Source: Thermaerobacter marianensis (GTDB taxonomy: Bacteria; Bacillota; Sulfobacillia; DVGY01). Taken from it: 64,000 bases of DNA. Of the stretch, positions 41,766 through 51,677 are shown piece after piece (the stretch's first letter is position 1; each line of letters starts with the position of its first letter). The stretch spans positions 1 through 64,000 of the forward strand of contig DYGY01000004.1 in assembly GCA_020724425.1 (NCBI GenBank), given 5' to 3'. A program made the translations under genes and the position numbers. The notes beneath the pieces were generated by a model that worked only from the letters and a program-made list of their open reading frames with translations, was not told where the DNA came from and made no database searches.

Positions 41766-43751
41766 ATGAGAAATCGGTTAATTAATGAGAAGAGTCCGTA
41801 TCTTTTGCAGCATGCAACTAATCCTGTTGATTGGTATCCCTGGGGAGAAGAGGCTTTTAAGAGGGCTAAGGAGGAGGATAAGCCGGTTTTTTTGTCAATT
41901 GGGTATTCAACTTGTCACTGGTGTCATGTGATGGCTAGGGAGTCCTTTGAAGATGATGAGGTCGCTAAGGTACTAAATGAGATCTTTGTATGTATCAAGG
42001 TTGATAGGGAGGAACGTCCTGATATTGATAATGTCTATATGGCTGTCTGTCAGGCGATGACTGGTAGTGGGGGGTGGCCTTTGAGTATCTTCATGACTGC
42101 TGAGAAAAAACCCTTCTATGCTGGTACATATTTCTCAAAGGAGAATAGATATGGCAGACCCGGGATTGTTGAGTTAGCTAGAGCCATTAGTGAAGCTTGG
42201 AAGCATAACCGGCAGGAGTTAGTACAGACAGGTGAAAAAATAGTTGACCATTTGCAAAGAGGTGTTGAAGGAAAGGGCACTCTGGATAAGGCTATATTGG
42301 ATAAGGCGTATGCTATTCTTAGTCACAATTTTGATGAGGTCCATGGTGGTTTTGGTAGGAGGCCTAAGTTCCCTACCCCCCATAATCTATATTTCCTTCT
42401 GAGATACTGGAAGAGAACTGGACAAGAGCAGGCCTTGCATATGGTAGAGAAAACTTTAGAGGCCATGGGCAGAGGTGGAATCTATGATCAGTTAGGTTTT
42501 GGTTTTCACAGGTATTCAACTGATAGGAAGTGGCTCTTGCCTCATTTTGAGAAGATGCTCTATGATCAGGCCTTAATTGCTATGGCATATCTTGAGGCCT
42601 ATCAGGTTACCAAGAATGAGGAGTATGGTAAGAAGGCTAAAGAGATCTTGGCCTATGTCTTAAGAGATATGACTTCACCAGAAGGTGCCTTCTATTCTGC
42701 ATTAGATGCAGATAGTGAAGGTGAAGAGGGTAGGTTTTATGTCTGGAGTATTGATGAATTTAAGGATGCCCTCGGTGTTAAGGCAGAAGAGGCCATAGGG
42801 ATGTTTGGTTTAGAAAAAGAGGGTAACTTCCTAGAAGAAGCTAGTGGGCAAAAGACAGGAAAGAATGTCCTCTGGCAAAAGGAAGTTGTCTTAGAGGATA
42901 TCAGAGAGCAACTATTTGCGGCTAGAGAGAAAAGAATACGGCCGATGCTAGATGATAAGGTTTTGACTGATTGGAATGGTTTGATGATAGCGAGTCTCGC
43001 TCTAGGTGGAAGAATTCTTGAGGGGGGTTTCCTTAAAGCTGCAGAAAGAGCTATGGGGTTTGTCTTGGGTAAGTTATGTAAAGAGGACGGCCGGTTGTTT
43101 AAGAGGTACAGGGATGGTGAGGCTTCTTTAGTGGCTCATGTGGATGACTATGCTTTTATCATCTGGGCCCTTATTGAGCTATATGAGAGTAGCTTCAAGG
43201 TTGAGTATCTTAAAGAGGCTTTAAGGCTAAATGAGGTTCTCTTTGAGGATTTTTGGGATGATAGTATTGGTGGGTATTTCTTTACAGCTAGGGATAGTGA
43301 GGAGTTGTTTGTTAGGAATAAGGAGATCTATGATGGAGCTATACCTTCTGGGAATTCGGTGGCTTTGCTGAACAACTTACGGTTAGCTAGGCTGACTGGT
43401 AATCTAGAGTTAGAGAAGAGAGCAGAGGATATTATGCAGGCTTTTGCTGGGGAAGTTAAGAGACATCCCTCTGCCTATACAATGTTTCTTTGTGGTCTTG
43501 ACTTCTATTTTGGTCCCGGGTATGAGGTAGTGTTAACTGCTGGGGACGGTCTAGAAGAACTACTAGGAATCCTAAGAGAGGAGTTTTCACCTAATACGGT
43601 AGTCCTGTTAGAAGAGGAAGGGCTAGAGGAATTAGTGCCCTTTGTGGCTGATTATCGGGGTGGGGATAGGGCTAGAGCATATGTGTGTACCGATTATGCT
43701 TGTAAGGCTCCGGTAACGGAAGGACAGGCTTTAAGAGACATGCTTGTTTAA
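41766..43751 (+). CDS. YyaL/SPATA20-family protein with thioredoxin domain
   Basis: The 661-residue protein has an N-terminal thioredoxin-like domain with the signature '[21 protein letters not shown]' and the redox-type motif 'CHWCH' near residue 53. An (alpha/alpha)6 glycoside-hydrolase-like toroid follows ('[12 protein letters not shown]', '[10 protein letters not shown]', '[16 protein letters not shown]'). The YyaL family is found from bacteria to man (SPATA20); its reaction is not settled. The ATG at 41766 sits seven bases after GGAGG, so the GTG at 41760 was not used. A terminator follows the gene. Confidence 0.93.
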   Translation: MRNRLINEKSPYLLQHATNPVDWYPWGEEAFKRAKEEDKPVFLSIGYSTCHWCHVMARESFEDDEVAKVLNEIFVCIKVDREERPDIDNVYMAVCQAMTGSGGWPLSIFMTAEKKPFYAGTYFSKENRYGRPGIVELARAISEAWKHNRQELVQTGEKIVDHLQRGVEGKGTLDKAILDKAYAILSHNFDEVHGGFGRRPKFPTPHNLYFLLRYWKRTGQEQALHMVEKTLEAMGRGGIYDQLGFGFHRYSTDRKWLLPHFEKMLYDQALIAMAYLEAYQVTKNEEYGKKAKEILAYVLRDMTSPEGAFYSALDADSEGEEGRFYVWSIDEFKDALGVKAEEAIGMFGLEKEGNFLEEASGQKTGKNVLWQKEVVLEDIREQLFAAREKRIRPMLDDKVLTDWNGLMIASLALGGRILEGGFLKAAERAMGFVLGKLCKEDGRLFKRYRDGEASLVAHVDDYAFIIWALIELYESSFKVEYLKEALRLNEVLFEDFWDDSIGGYFFTARDSEELFVRNKEIYDGAIPSGNSVALLNNLRLARLTGNLELEKRAEDIMQAFAGEVKRHPSAYTMFLCGLDFYFGPGYEVVLTAGDGLEELLGILREEFSPNTVVLLEEEGLEELVPFVADYRGGDRARAYVCTDYACKAPVTEGQALRDMLV

Positions 43752-43767
43752 GGGAGATATGATTGAA

Positions 43768-43800
43768 GGCACGGCAAGGACCGTGTCTTTTTCTTTTTCC
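43768..43800 (+). terminator. Terminator after the YyaL-like gene
   Basis: GGCACGG and CCGTGTC pair (one G-U) around a six-base loop, followed by TTTTTCTTTTTCC. Confidence 0.8.
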
Positions 43801-43818
43801 AGTAATAATTACCAGTAG

Positions 43819-43845
43819 TAAATGTTTTTCGACATTTTTCGATAT
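43819..43845 (+). promoter_or_regulatory. Sigma-D (flagellar/chemotaxis) promoter of the MCP gene
   Basis: TAAA, a 16-base spacer, then TCGATAT. This matches the sigma-28/SigD consensus (TAAA-N14-16-CCGATAT) with one mismatch, 50 bases before the MCP start. The gene content, a chemoreceptor and CheW, fits sigma-D control. Confidence 0.75.
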
Positions 43846-43894
43846 AAGTAGTAGGGGTTAGCATATACGCTCAGGCAAAGGAGAGTGATGGACA

Positions 43895-46123
43895 GTGTTG
43901 AAGAAACTAGATGTTGGAACGATGATTAAGGGGATTTTCACCAGGGATGCAGTTAAGGGTGTCAGAGGCAAGATGTTGATTCTTTTTCTGGTATTGTCCT
44001 TAGTCCCTGTCGGGGTACTGACTTGGAAGGCTGTTGATGTGGGAAAACAGGCTGTAAGGCAATCGGAGTCAGCTCGTATTATGGATCTTTCAGTAAGGAA
44101 AATGGAGAGGGGTTCTCTCTGGTTTACCAATCACTTTGCCAGACAGAGAAGCATTGCTAACAGGATAGAGGGAGATATTTCTGGGGGACTAACAGTTTCT
44201 GAGGCATTACAGATAAACTTAAGGGATAATACGTTTGAGGGAGCTAATGGCATAGCTCTATTTGATTCTAATGGCAGATTAAGGGGTTCAGTGGGTTTCT
44301 TAGAGGCTTTTTCTGAGTGGGATCCTATAAAGGGAGATTCGGCCTATGCAGAAGCATTGAAGGGAAAAGAAGGTCTATCTAGAGTTTTTTATCCAGGTAC
44401 TTCTGGAAAGGTTGATAGGCCACTGGTGTTAGTCTATACTCCAACCAATTATGCTGGTAGGGTTACTGGTGTTCTTGTTACATCTTTAAACTTAGATGTG
44501 TTGGCTCAATTTGTGGGAGCTCATCAGAGTGATGAATTTGAGAAGATGTATATCTTGGATGCTTATGGGGATATGATTGTAGCTTCTTATCATTATGAGG
44601 ATGCCTGGTTAGCCGGTGAACAGGTTACTTTTGACAATGCAGTGTTTAGGCCCGGGGAGGGTCAGTTTGCTAAGACTAGCGTTGCTAGGTATGGTGATCT
44701 CAAAGATGTGGATGTTCTAGGAGCTCATGTTGAAGGCAACTATGGTCTTGTTTCTGTAGTGGAAATGGAGATAGCTGAGATTGAAAAGAGTTTTGCTGAA
44801 CTAGATCAAATTGTTAATGTTGGTTTAGCTTCTGTAAGTCTTATTGTAGTGGTTATTGCCTTTTTGTTTTCATATGGTTTGACAAAACCTATCAGTGGGG
44901 TAAGTCTTCAGCTTGAAGCAATATCTGGGGGTGGTGCTGATTTAACTCACCGGTTACCTGATAGGGGTAGGGATGAGATAGCTAGGTTATCTAAAGCGTT
45001 TAATGCCTTGATGGAGTCATTAGGGAATCTGGTAACCGATATAGCCAGAGGCGCAGAACATACTGATGATGCAACTAAGGAGATAGCTAGAGCGACTGAA
45101 GATATGGGAGAAGTGAGTAATCAAATAGCTACAGCTATAGATCAGGTTGCTAGAGGTGCAGGTGAGCAGACTGAGGGTATTCAAGAGGTATCTGTTAAAG
45201 TAGAGCAATTAGCTCAGGCCATTAATGAGATTGCCATTAGAGCAAGAGAACAGGTTAAACAGGTTAAGGTTTCTCAGGAGACCATAGCTAATAGTGTTGC
45301 CCATGGAGAAGAGTTAGAGGGTGCTGTAAAGACTCTCGCTGATAAGTCAGAGGGTGCTTTAGAAACAGCAGATAGTGGTATTGCAGCTGTTGGTTCAGTT
45401 ATTAGTGGTATGCAGAAGATTAATGACACAGTAGGTGCAGCTGGTGCTAAGGTACAGCATTTTAATTCTCTTTCTGAAGAGATAGAGATGATTATTGAAG
45501 TTATCTCTGATATTGCTGAACAGACCAACTTGCTGGCTCTGAATGCTGCTATTGAGGCTGCCAGAGCTGGTGAACATGGAAGAGGGTTTGCGGTAGTTGC
45601 TGACGAAATCAGGAAGTTAGCAGAACGCTCTTCAAAATCTACTAGGGATATTGATACTTTAATCCAGAGGATTAAAGATGGTACGGTTGAGGCTGTTGGG
45701 GCTATGAATGAAGGTCTAAAGGAGGTCTCTGCGGGCAAGGAGCTAGCTGATCAGGCTGGAGAGGTATTAAAGCTTCTACAAGTGGTTGTTAGAGAGACCA
45801 ATGACTATGCTCACAACATGGATGAGCTTGTTAGCAAGACCCAGAAAGCTATGCTTGATGTATCCAAAGACATGGAAAAGCTTGAAGTGCTGGCTAATGA
45901 GAATGATAGTGCCAGTTCGATGATGACAGGTCTAACCGAAGAGGTTGTCTCAGCCACTACTCAAATTGCTGCTATCAGTGAAGAGAATGCTGCAAGTTCT
46001 GAAGAGGTTTCTGCTTCGGTTGAGGAGTTAACTGCCAGTGCTGAAGAGGTTGCTGCATCTGCCAAGCAACTAGCGGATGCATCTGCTGAGTTAAAGAGAC
46101 TGGTAAGTTCCTTTGAAGTCTAG
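43895..46123 (+). CDS. Methyl-accepting chemotaxis protein with periplasmic-type sensor domain
   Basis: A full 742-residue chemoreceptor. The first transmembrane helix is near residues 27-47, and the extracellular double-Cache-like sensor spans about 50-300. The second helix ('[25 protein letters not shown]') lies near 310-335, followed by HAMP and a long coiled-coil signalling domain. The highly conserved hairpin tip is '[44 protein letters not shown]'. There is no C-terminal CheR pentapeptide. The start is GTG with AAGGAG 11 bases upstream; a TTG one codon on is possible. It is followed 12 bases later by cheW, so the receptor has its own adaptor. Confidence 0.95.
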   Translation: MLKKLDVGTMIKGIFTRDAVKGVRGKMLILFLVLSLVPVGVLTWKAVDVGKQAVRQSESARIMDLSVRKMERGSLWFTNHFARQRSIANRIEGDISGGLTVSEALQINLRDNTFEGANGIALFDSNGRLRGSVGFLEAFSEWDPIKGDSAYAEALKGKEGLSRVFYPGTSGKVDRPLVLVYTPTNYAGRVTGVLVTSLNLDVLAQFVGAHQSDEFEKMYILDAYGDMIVASYHYEDAWLAGEQVTFDNAVFRPGEGQFAKTSVARYGDLKDVDVLGAHVEGNYGLVSVVEMEIAEIEKSFAELDQIVNVGLASVSLIVVVIAFLFSYGLTKPISGVSLQLEAISGGGADLTHRLPDRGRDEIARLSKAFNALMESLGNLVTDIARGAEHTDDATKEIARATEDMGEVSNQIATAIDQVARGAGEQTEGIQEVSVKVEQLAQAINEIAIRAREQVKQVKVSQETIANSVAHGEELEGAVKTLADKSEGALETADSGIAAVGSVISGMQKINDTVGAAGAKVQHFNSLSEEIEMIIEVISDIAEQTNLLALNAAIEAARAGEHGRGFAVVADEIRKLAERSSKSTRDIDTLIQRIKDGTVEAVGAMNEGLKEVSAGKELADQAGEVLKLLQVVVRETNDYAHNMDELVSKTQKAMLDVSKDMEKLEVLANENDSASSMMTGLTEEVVSATTQIAAISEENAASSEEVSASVEELTASAEEVAASAKQLADASAELKRLVSSFEV

Positions 46124-46135
46124 GGGGTATGAAGA

Positions 46136-46573
46136 GTGGGTCAATATGTGGTTTTTGGTCTAGGCAAGCAGAACTATGCTTTACCAGTACGGAATGTACG
46201 GGAGATTGTTCCCGTAAAAGAGATTACCAAAGTGCCACATGCTCCTGAACATGTGGCCGGAATCGTTGATATCCGTGGCCTTGTTATCCCTGTGATTGAT
46301 TTACACAAGCGGTTTAGTTTGGCTGATTGGCAGGTTACTGATGATTCTCGGATAATGGTTGTGGAGTCTTCAGACGAAGATGTCGGTTTTCTCGTTGATA
46401 GTGTGTCTGAAGTAGTCCACATTCAGGAAGATGAGATTGGTGAACCTTCAGGTCTCCTTAAGGGGAAAGAGGGAGACTACCTGATAGGTGTGGCTAATCT
46501 AGAAGAGAAACTAATTCTTGTTCTAGATTTAGAAAAAGTTGTAGGGGAAAAGCTAAGTGAATTAGAAGTCTAG
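46136..46573 (+). CDS. cheW: Chemotaxis adaptor CheW
   Basis: The 145-residue CheW fold has the motifs 'NYALPVRNVREIVPV', 'HVAGIVDIRGLVIPVIDLHKRF' and 'VGFLVDSVSEVV'. It couples receptors to the CheA kinase. The start is GTG behind GGGGGT. It is co-transcribed with the MCP gene from the sigma-D promoter. No cheA is nearby. Confidence 0.93.
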   Translation: MGQYVVFGLGKQNYALPVRNVREIVPVKEITKVPHAPEHVAGIVDIRGLVIPVIDLHKRFSLADWQVTDDSRIMVVESSDEDVGFLVDSVSEVVHIQEDEIGEPSGLLKGKEGDYLIGVANLEEKLILVLDLEKVVGEKLSELEV

Positions 46574-46576
46574 GCT

Positions 46577-46610
46577 AAGAAAGGTTGTCCTCTAGGGCAA
46601 CCTTTCTTGT
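46577..46610 (+). terminator. Terminator of the MCP-cheW unit
   Basis: AAGAAAGGTTGTCC and GGGCAACCTTTCTT form a long stem around a TCTA loop, just four bases after the cheW stop. The U tract is short (TTGTTAAA), but the stem is strong. Confidence 0.75.
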
Positions 46611-46652
46611 TAAATGGGGGGCTAGCTGTTTTTCCCTACCCCATCTAATCCA

Positions 46653-46859
46653 TTATAGAGTCATCTTTCCACTTATAGAAGAACATAGATTGAATAACAT
46701 GGTGCCTTCTGTTTTGACCGGACAGATATGAGAGGTCAGTATATAAGAAGCAGTTAAGCTACCATAAGTTGAGCAAGTCTTGTTTGATGATTGTAACCTG
46801 TTAATCTTGACTAGCTTGCTACCTTTTTTGACACAACATGGTATACCAAAACGGTACAA
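46653..46859 (-). pseudogene. Relic of an IS200/IS605-type TnpB zinc-ribbon
   Basis: The 68-residue frame contains 'GSKLVKINRLQSSNKTCSTYGSL' and then 'SHICPVKTEGT'. This aligns by eye with the TnpB C-terminal zinc ribbon, whose pattern is roughly G-x-K-VV-(K)-x-x-R-x-x-P-SSKTCSxCG ... CPxCG-T. Two of the cysteines are lost, and the catalytic core is absent. It lies between the cheW terminator and the CPBP gene. I read it as the residue of a decayed insertion element. No end sequences or palindromic IS605 termini were found. Confidence 0.4.
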
Positions 46860-46865
46860 TGATGA

Positions 46866-47447
46866 TTAGTACAGGGGCAGGATGAGGAAGATGAGGAGAT
46901 CCCAGATGACATGAGAGATGATGTTTAGGGTTAGGTCTTGATAACGCAGGTAGAGGTAGCCCCAAAACAGCCCTGCTGTTAGAGCTGCTAGTATTAGCAT
47001 GGGATTTCCGGAAACTAGATGAATACTTGAGTACAGGATAGTTGTAAGGTATAGGGCTTTAACAGGGCTATATTTTGCTGAATAGTGATCCTGGATGAGT
47101 CTGCGCCAGAAAATCTCTTCTCCTGAGCCAATGATTAGTATCAGAAGTATGGCTAGTGTGGCAGAGATTTGATCTCCTAATGAGTATAGCTCAGTTACCT
47201 GGTCTGTCAGGAAGGGTAGATATTGGATTAGGATATTGCCAAGATAAAAGACACCATAGAGAATAGTGGCTGAAATTGAGCCGAGGGCCAGATTCCTAGT
47301 GGTTATCTTTAGGGGTATGCCTCTTAAGTATATGGTAATGCTGATGAGTATTAGCTGGGCGAGGGTCATCAAGAACCAGAAGTTTAGAGGCTGCCAGGCA
47401 AAGATAATAATCCACATGGTTAGAACTAGTATTAGAATGTGAGTCAT
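46866..47447 (-). CDS. CPBP-family intramembrane metalloprotease
   Basis: About six transmembrane helices with the CPBP (CAAX protease/bacteriocin-processing) motifs: 'GSGEEIFWRRLIQ' (EExxxR), 'YSSIHLVSGNP' and 'NIISHVIWDLL'. These proteins process peptides or protect against bacteriocins. The 193-residue product starts at the ATG at 47447, with AGAGGTG upstream, rather than at the GTG nine bases earlier. It follows the prenyltransferase gene on the same strand, 13 bases after it. Confidence 0.88.
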   Translation of the reverse strand: MTHILILVLTMWIIIFAWQPLNFWFLMTLAQLILISITIYLRGIPLKITTRNLALGSISATILYGVFYLGNILIQYLPFLTDQVTELYSLGDQISATLAILLILIIGSGEEIFWRRLIQDHYSAKYSPVKALYLTTILYSSIHLVSGNPMLILAALTAGLFWGYLYLRYQDLTLNIISHVIWDLLIFLILPLY

Positions 47448-47460
47448 TTGTTTCACCTCT

Positions 47461-48324
47461 TTACAGTATGACTCCTAGGATTAGTAACAGGCCAAAAGAG
47501 AGATGTATTTTGGCTGTTTCCTGATCAATAGTTGTAAGGTCAGCTTTGGTTAGAACCTGCTTAATTGCTTTTAATGCCAGCGGTAGGGTAACTAGAGGTA
47601 GAAGACCCCATAGACCTACTTGCGCTTTTAAGACGCTAGCTATAACGATAAGGTAGGCAAGAGAGATAAGTATGGCATAGAGCATGGAGGCCCTTTGTTT
47701 GCCAATTAGGATTGATAGGGTTAGAATCTGTACCTTGCTATCTTCTTCAATGTCTCTAACATCATTGGCATGGAGAATGGAGGCAACAAGCAAGCCTATG
47801 GGCAGTGATAGCCAGAGGAGTGTTGTTGTCAGATACCCGGTCTGTACATAATAGGAGCCAATGACCATAAATGGTCCCATAAGAAGAAATACTAGTGGAA
47901 CACCCATAGCTCTGTACTTAAGTGAAATAGGTTCTGCTGTGTAGTAGTAGCCACCTAGAATGCCAAGTACTCCAAGAAAGAATATACTTGGTCCTCTAAG
48001 AATACCAAGATAGATAGCTATAATTAGGGCAATAGAGAAGAGCACTATTGCACCTTTGTAGGCTGAAGCAGAAGAAACTTCTTTCTTTAGGATTATCTTT
48101 GAGTCCCTTTGAGTCTCCAGAGTATCAATACCTTTTTTGACATCCACGATTTCATTTATGATGTTTGTACCGCTTTGTAGAGCCATACCACCAATGAGGG
48201 CTAAGAGGAACACTAGAATACTAAAGTATCCTTCTTTCCAGGCAAGAGCTGTTCCAAGTAGTACTGGTATTGCTGAGGCTGTTAGTGACCAAGGTCTTAG
48301 AAGAATTAACCATGCTTTATTCAT
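47461..48324 (-). CDS. UbiA-family prenyltransferase, MenA-like
   Basis: A 287-residue membrane enzyme with the UbiA fold. The first Asp-rich motif is 'NIINEIVDVKKGID' and the second is 'HANDVRDIEEDSKV'. The N-terminal 'LLRPWSLTASAIPVLLGTALAW' closely fits 1,4-dihydroxy-2-naphthoate polyprenyltransferase, the menaquinone step. Other men genes are not in the window, so the exact acceptor is unproven. It is paired with a CPBP protease gene. Menaquinone would suit the SQR-like flavoprotein encoded at 40470. Confidence 0.85.
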   Translation of the reverse strand: MNKAWLILLRPWSLTASAIPVLLGTALAWKEGYFSILVFLLALIGGMALQSGTNIINEIVDVKKGIDTLETQRDSKIILKKEVSSASAYKGAIVLFSIALIIAIYLGILRGPSIFFLGVLGILGGYYYTAEPISLKYRAMGVPLVFLLMGPFMVIGSYYVQTGYLTTTLLWLSLPIGLLVASILHANDVRDIEEDSKVQILTLSILIGKQRASMLYAILISLAYLIVIASVLKAQVGLWGLLPLVTLPLALKAIKQVLTKADLTTIDQETAKIHLSFGLLLILGVIL

Positions 48325-48445
48325 AATATCACTCCTTGTCCATATTCTACCGACTTTTCGTTTCTTTTGCCATCCAGTTAGCAGGAAAACTGGGAGGGAT
48401 TAGAGAAACTGGAGACTAAATTCCATATGAAAGGACGGTCTGCTT

Positions 48446-48976
48446 ATGGCTCGGGGGCTTCTCCGGTGTTCCCAGAAGGATATTGTATGGGATATTCTTC
48501 TGGAGGAGGTATCTAATCCGGTGAAGGTACAGGAACTAAGGGTACTGGATAAGGTGCTTCTTTTGCATGGTGATTATGCTAAAGAAGTCGGTATGGGTGT
48601 GTGGGGTTCCTTAGAGGAATTAAAGGAACTCGAGTCTTTGTTGAGGGAACAGGAGCTAACAAAGGATCTTTTAGATATGCTAAGTGGTCAGTTGGTTGGT
48701 GTTTTAAAAACCAGAGTTGATAGTTCCTTGTGGTCAGGTTATCAGGGGTTAGCATATCTTAAAGAGGGATTAAGAAGTTTTCTTGTTGAACACAGGAGTA
48801 TGTTTGAACATAATGCAACTCTAATCCTATCGGTTCAAGGTGCGTTGACTGTTGCTGAGTTAGGAGATCTTTTAGATGTGGTTGAAGAAGAAGTACAGTT
48901 ACATTTGACTTCTGCAGGTGGTAGAGATCCGCTTGAGCTTATTGCCTTCCTTCTTATCAATTCCGAGGTTAACTAA
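48446..48976 (+). CDS. Unrecognised helical protein
   Basis: A 176-residue soluble protein, Leu- and Glu-rich, predicted almost entirely helical ('LEELKELESLLREQELTKDLLDML'). It has no signal peptide or membrane helix. The ATG has AAAGGAC about ten bases upstream. It is the first of a plus-strand run of four genes that encode small membrane-related proteins, and may be co-transcribed with them. I do not recognise the family. Confidence 0.65.
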   Translation: MARGLLRCSQKDIVWDILLEEVSNPVKVQELRVLDKVLLLHGDYAKEVGMGVWGSLEELKELESLLREQELTKDLLDMLSGQLVGVLKTRVDSSLWSGYQGLAYLKEGLRSFLVEHRSMFEHNATLILSVQGALTVAELGDLLDVVEEEVQLHLTSAGGRDPLELIAFLLINSEVN

Positions 48977-49034
48977 AGGGATTTCTTTTTGCAAAAGCCA
49001 ATATACAGTTTAGAAACCAGAGACAGGAGGGAGT

Positions 49035-49334
49035 ATGATGTTTTGCCGTCATTGCGGGCAAGCAGTTTCTGCTGAGGTATGTTCACACTGTGGTGAGTCT
49101 TTGAAGAAGACTATGCATGTCACTGTTGAGAAGGGTACCAGATATGTGACTTGGGTATGGCTAGCTGGGGTGTTTTCGGTTTTGGCTCTTTTCTGGTGGC
49201 CAGTTGTTTTTGGGGGTATAGGCATATATTCTGGTTTTAGGGCTATGGAAGAGGGGAATGAGAAGGCTGGAAAGCTAATGATGGTTATAGCTACTGCCTG
49301 TTTGTTAACTGGGTTGCTGTTTTTTAGAGCTTGA
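49035..49334 (+). CDS. Zinc-ribbon small membrane protein
   Basis: The N-terminus is a short zinc ribbon ('FCRHCGQAVSAEVCSHCGESL') followed by two hydrophobic helices (about residues 42-62 and 80-97). Such proteins are common in Bacillota and have no defined role. There are two tandem ATG codons after GGAGGG; the second may be the real start. The next gene follows closely. Confidence 0.78.
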   Translation: MMFCRHCGQAVSAEVCSHCGESLKKTMHVTVEKGTRYVTWVWLAGVFSVLALFWWPVVFGGIGIYSGFRAMEEGNEKAGKLMMVIATACLLTGLLFFRA

Positions 49335-49359
49335 AATTATGTCTAGGGAGGGTGATTCT

Positions 49360-50046
49360 TTGTCTGATACTATCTCAAAGATAATTGAAGAGAGTACTAT
49401 GAGTGACAGACTTACAAAAGAGAGTCTTGACAAAGCAAGTGCTGTTCTTGATGAGATGTTGACAGAGAATGATGGTAATCCTTTTGATGCTGAATTTCTA
49501 AAAGAAGCTAAGAAACATTTGAATGAGTCTCTTGAGAATGCATACTTGGCAGCTAAAATGGCGGTGTTTGTCCCTACTGGAGTTTATGGTTTTAGTGAGG
49601 GGTTAACGGCACCGGATATGGATATTTCTCTTCTGGGTATTGGTAAGCATCGATTCTTCTTTTTTCATAGCGCCATTGGCTTAGTGATTTTGCGTAAGCT
49701 ATATCTTAATTGGCTTGATCCTCGAGAAGAAGCGGCGAACTTTCCCAAGAGAGTTTTACGTAAGGTTACCGGTGTACTATTAGGGAGCTATGCTATAGGT
49801 GTAGGTATTCATCTGGCTATTGATGTTTTTCAACCAAAGGCAGTCATCTTCCCCTATTTTGGGTCATTGGTAAATGGAACTATGGTTGATGATAATATCT
49901 GGTTGATGGGTAATTCTTTATGGGCCTTTAAGATTGGACATAGTGTTTTTTCTCTGGTTTTAGCTGATGATATCCGGGTTGCCAAGAGATATGTGAACAA
50001 GCATTTCGACAGGAGGACTGTTGATGCTATTTATGCTCGGGATTGA
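49360..50046 (+). CDS. Membrane protein with YdjM-like metal-hydrolase-type motifs
   Basis: Product of about 228 residues. After a charged helical N-terminal region, the membrane part contains 'GIGKHRFFFFHSAIGL' and 'GVGIHLAIDVFQPKAV'. The spaced His-His and His-Asp pairs recall YdjM-like membrane metal-dependent hydrolases. I prefer the TTG at 49360 with GGGAGG upstream; the ATG at 49339 lacks an RBS. It overlaps the following gene by 23 bases. Function is not known; the hydrolase comparison is tentative. Confidence 0.65.
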   Translation: MSDTISKIIEESTMSDRLTKESLDKASAVLDEMLTENDGNPFDAEFLKEAKKHLNESLENAYLAAKMAVFVPTGVYGFSEGLTAPDMDISLLGIGKHRFFFFHSAIGLVILRKLYLNWLDPREEAANFPKRVLRKVTGVLLGSYAIGVGIHLAIDVFQPKAVIFPYFGSLVNGTMVDDNIWLMGNSLWAFKIGHSVFSLVLADDIRVAKRYVNKHFDRRTVDAIYARD

Positions 50047-50935
50047 TAGATTGCCTAGAGAGGATAAAGTGATGCTGCTAACCCAGTTAGATATCCTCAC
50101 TGGCTGGAACATTCTTCATGAGGGTAGCAGTGGCACCCTCATGAAGTCAAAACATACAGTTTTGCAGGCAACTAACAGGGTCTTACGTAGGCCCAAAGAG
50201 ATAGAGGAGCCTACAGTACGGGTTTTGCAGAAGAAACTTGAGGAAAGAAGACTGGTAGTTGACAGGATGACCCAGCGAGAGATTGATATGCGAATAAGGG
50301 ATCATCTGGTGGTTCTAGCTGGGGTGGATAGCAGAAAAGATAATACAGCTATTGCTAGGGGAATACTCTATCGTGCAGCCAGATCCTTAAAGCTCAAACC
50401 CGAGGAATATAGAGATTTAGTAAGCTTAGAGAACCAGATTTATATGGATGCTGTTAGTGTGATATCAAAAGAGATAAAGAAAAGGGTAAATACTATGACT
50501 TCTGAGCAGCAGATAGCATTTGAACAGTTGGTGAGACAGGAGCTTAATAGGTTGTCTACAGCTGAACAGGACGCTATTCGGACCTTTACAGGTCTAGATG
50601 AGCTTTCTAGTCAATCATTGATAAGGTTTTTTAAGACTACTTCGAGTACGGCTATGGCTCAGCTTGTTTTAGGCAGTTTTGGTTTTGGAGCATATTTGTT
50701 TCTTAGTACTATGATTAAATCCATAAGTCTGCTTTTTGGCACTACCTTTAGTTTTGCCACCTATACTACGGCAGCAACTATGCTATCTTTTACTTTGTCT
50801 TCCTGGTTTTTGTTGTTGGTTGCTGTTTTTTCTGCAGGTTTTATGTTTAAAGGTACGGGCAATGCTCTTAAGGATCAGTTGGCGAGAATGATTGTAGTGA
50901 TTGGGAGATTATATGGTGAGGTGCTCTCCGAGTAG
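50024..50935 (+). CDS. YaaW/UPF0174-like protein
   Basis: The 303-residue protein has a soluble helical part (residues 1-205) with 'IARGILYRAARSLKLKPEEY', then a glycine/serine/threonine-rich pair of hydrophobic segments ('FGFGAYLFLSTMIKSI', 'YTTAATMLSFTLSSWFLLLVAV'). This layout fits the YaaW/UPF0174 family, whose role is unknown. The ATG at 50024 follows AGGAGG by seven bases, inside the end of the previous gene. A hairpin overlaps its stop. Confidence 0.65.
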   Translation: MLFMLGIDRLPREDKVMLLTQLDILTGWNILHEGSSGTLMKSKHTVLQATNRVLRRPKEIEEPTVRVLQKKLEERRLVVDRMTQREIDMRIRDHLVVLAGVDSRKDNTAIARGILYRAARSLKLKPEEYRDLVSLENQIYMDAVSVISKEIKKRVNTMTSEQQIAFEQLVRQELNRLSTAEQDAIRTFTGLDELSSQSLIRFFKTTSSTAMAQLVLGSFGFGAYLFLSTMIKSISLLFGTTFSFATYTTAATMLSFTLSSWFLLLVAVFSAGFMFKGTGNALKDQLARMIVVIGRLYGEVLSE

Positions 50936-50943
50936 GAGAGCAC
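50921..50943. terminator. Shared hairpin between converging units
   Basis: GTGCTCTCC-GAGTA-GGAGAGCAC is a perfect 9-bp stem overlapping the stop of the YaaW-like gene and touching the 3' end of the ABC permease gene. U tracts are weak on both sides. Confidence 0.6.
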
Positions 50944-51677
50944 TACTTGTCGATGTCTGCTAGGCGAACATAGGTCAGATTAGCTATGGAGCTGATAAGG
51001 AAGGTTCCTGCCATTATCATGTAGGATGAACTAGGTAGGTATTCTCCTTGGGTTAGCTGAATGGTATAGATTCCTGGAATGGACCAGGGAAAGTAGATAC
51101 TAAAGTCACTGTTGAGAAGAATTAGGCCAATCATTGTCATGATTCCTGCTAGAGCCATGGCGGGTATATATCCTCTGGTTAACATGGTCACAAGAGAGAC
51201 AATGGGTAAAAGGGCATAAAGCATGAGCCCAACTATTAAGTACTGAATTAATGAGTTTATCATCAGGGTTAATGAGAGGTCACTAGCCCTGATGATAAAG
51301 CCCATGGGTATCGTAATTAGAAAGGCAAAGAGAACTAGAGTCAATGACCACAACAAGAGAATAACTAGTTTGGCTATAATGATGGACTCTCTGCTGAGAG
51401 GAATAGTAAAAAGGGTTTTGATTGTGTTCTCTGTATACTCTCGGCCAAAGACATAGGTAGCGGTAAGGGAGAAAAGCAAGATTCCTATAAAGACAGCAAT
51501 GAAAGAGATTGATTGTATGAGGAAAGCCTCCCAGGTAATACTGTCCTTGAAAAGTTGTTTGAGGTAATAGAAGATTAGGGCATTTAGTATTGGTGAGATA
51601 GATACTCCAAGGAAACTAATCCAGATCATTGGGGCTTTTTTGAGCTTCTTCAGTTCTACTTGTATGGCTCTAAGCAT
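50943..51677 (-). CDS. ABC-2 type transporter permease
   Basis: The 244-residue product has about six transmembrane helices and the ABC-2 layout ('EYTENTIKTLFTIPLSRESIIIAKLVILLLWSL'). It overlaps the ATPase gene by eight bases. Together they form a small exporter of the antibiotic/lantibiotic-immunity (BcrAB) type. The two-component genes just upstream on the same strand are the likely regulators. Confidence 0.9.
   Translation of the reverse strand: MLRAIQVELKKLKKAPMIWISFLGVSISPILNALIFYYLKQLFKDSITWEAFLIQSISFIAVFIGILLFSLTATYVFGREYTENTIKTLFTIPLSRESIIIAKLVILLLWSLTLVLFAFLITIPMGFIIRASDLSLTLMINSLIQYLIVGLMLYALLPIVSLVTMLTRGYIPAMALAGIMTMIGLILLNSDFSIYFPWSIPGIYTIQLTQGEYLPSSSYMIMAGTFLISSIANLTYVRLADIDK

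Noticed and set aside
45274-45738. 154-residue minus-strand ORF inside the MCP gene
   Set aside because: A shadow of the repetitive, highly conserved MCP signalling domain.
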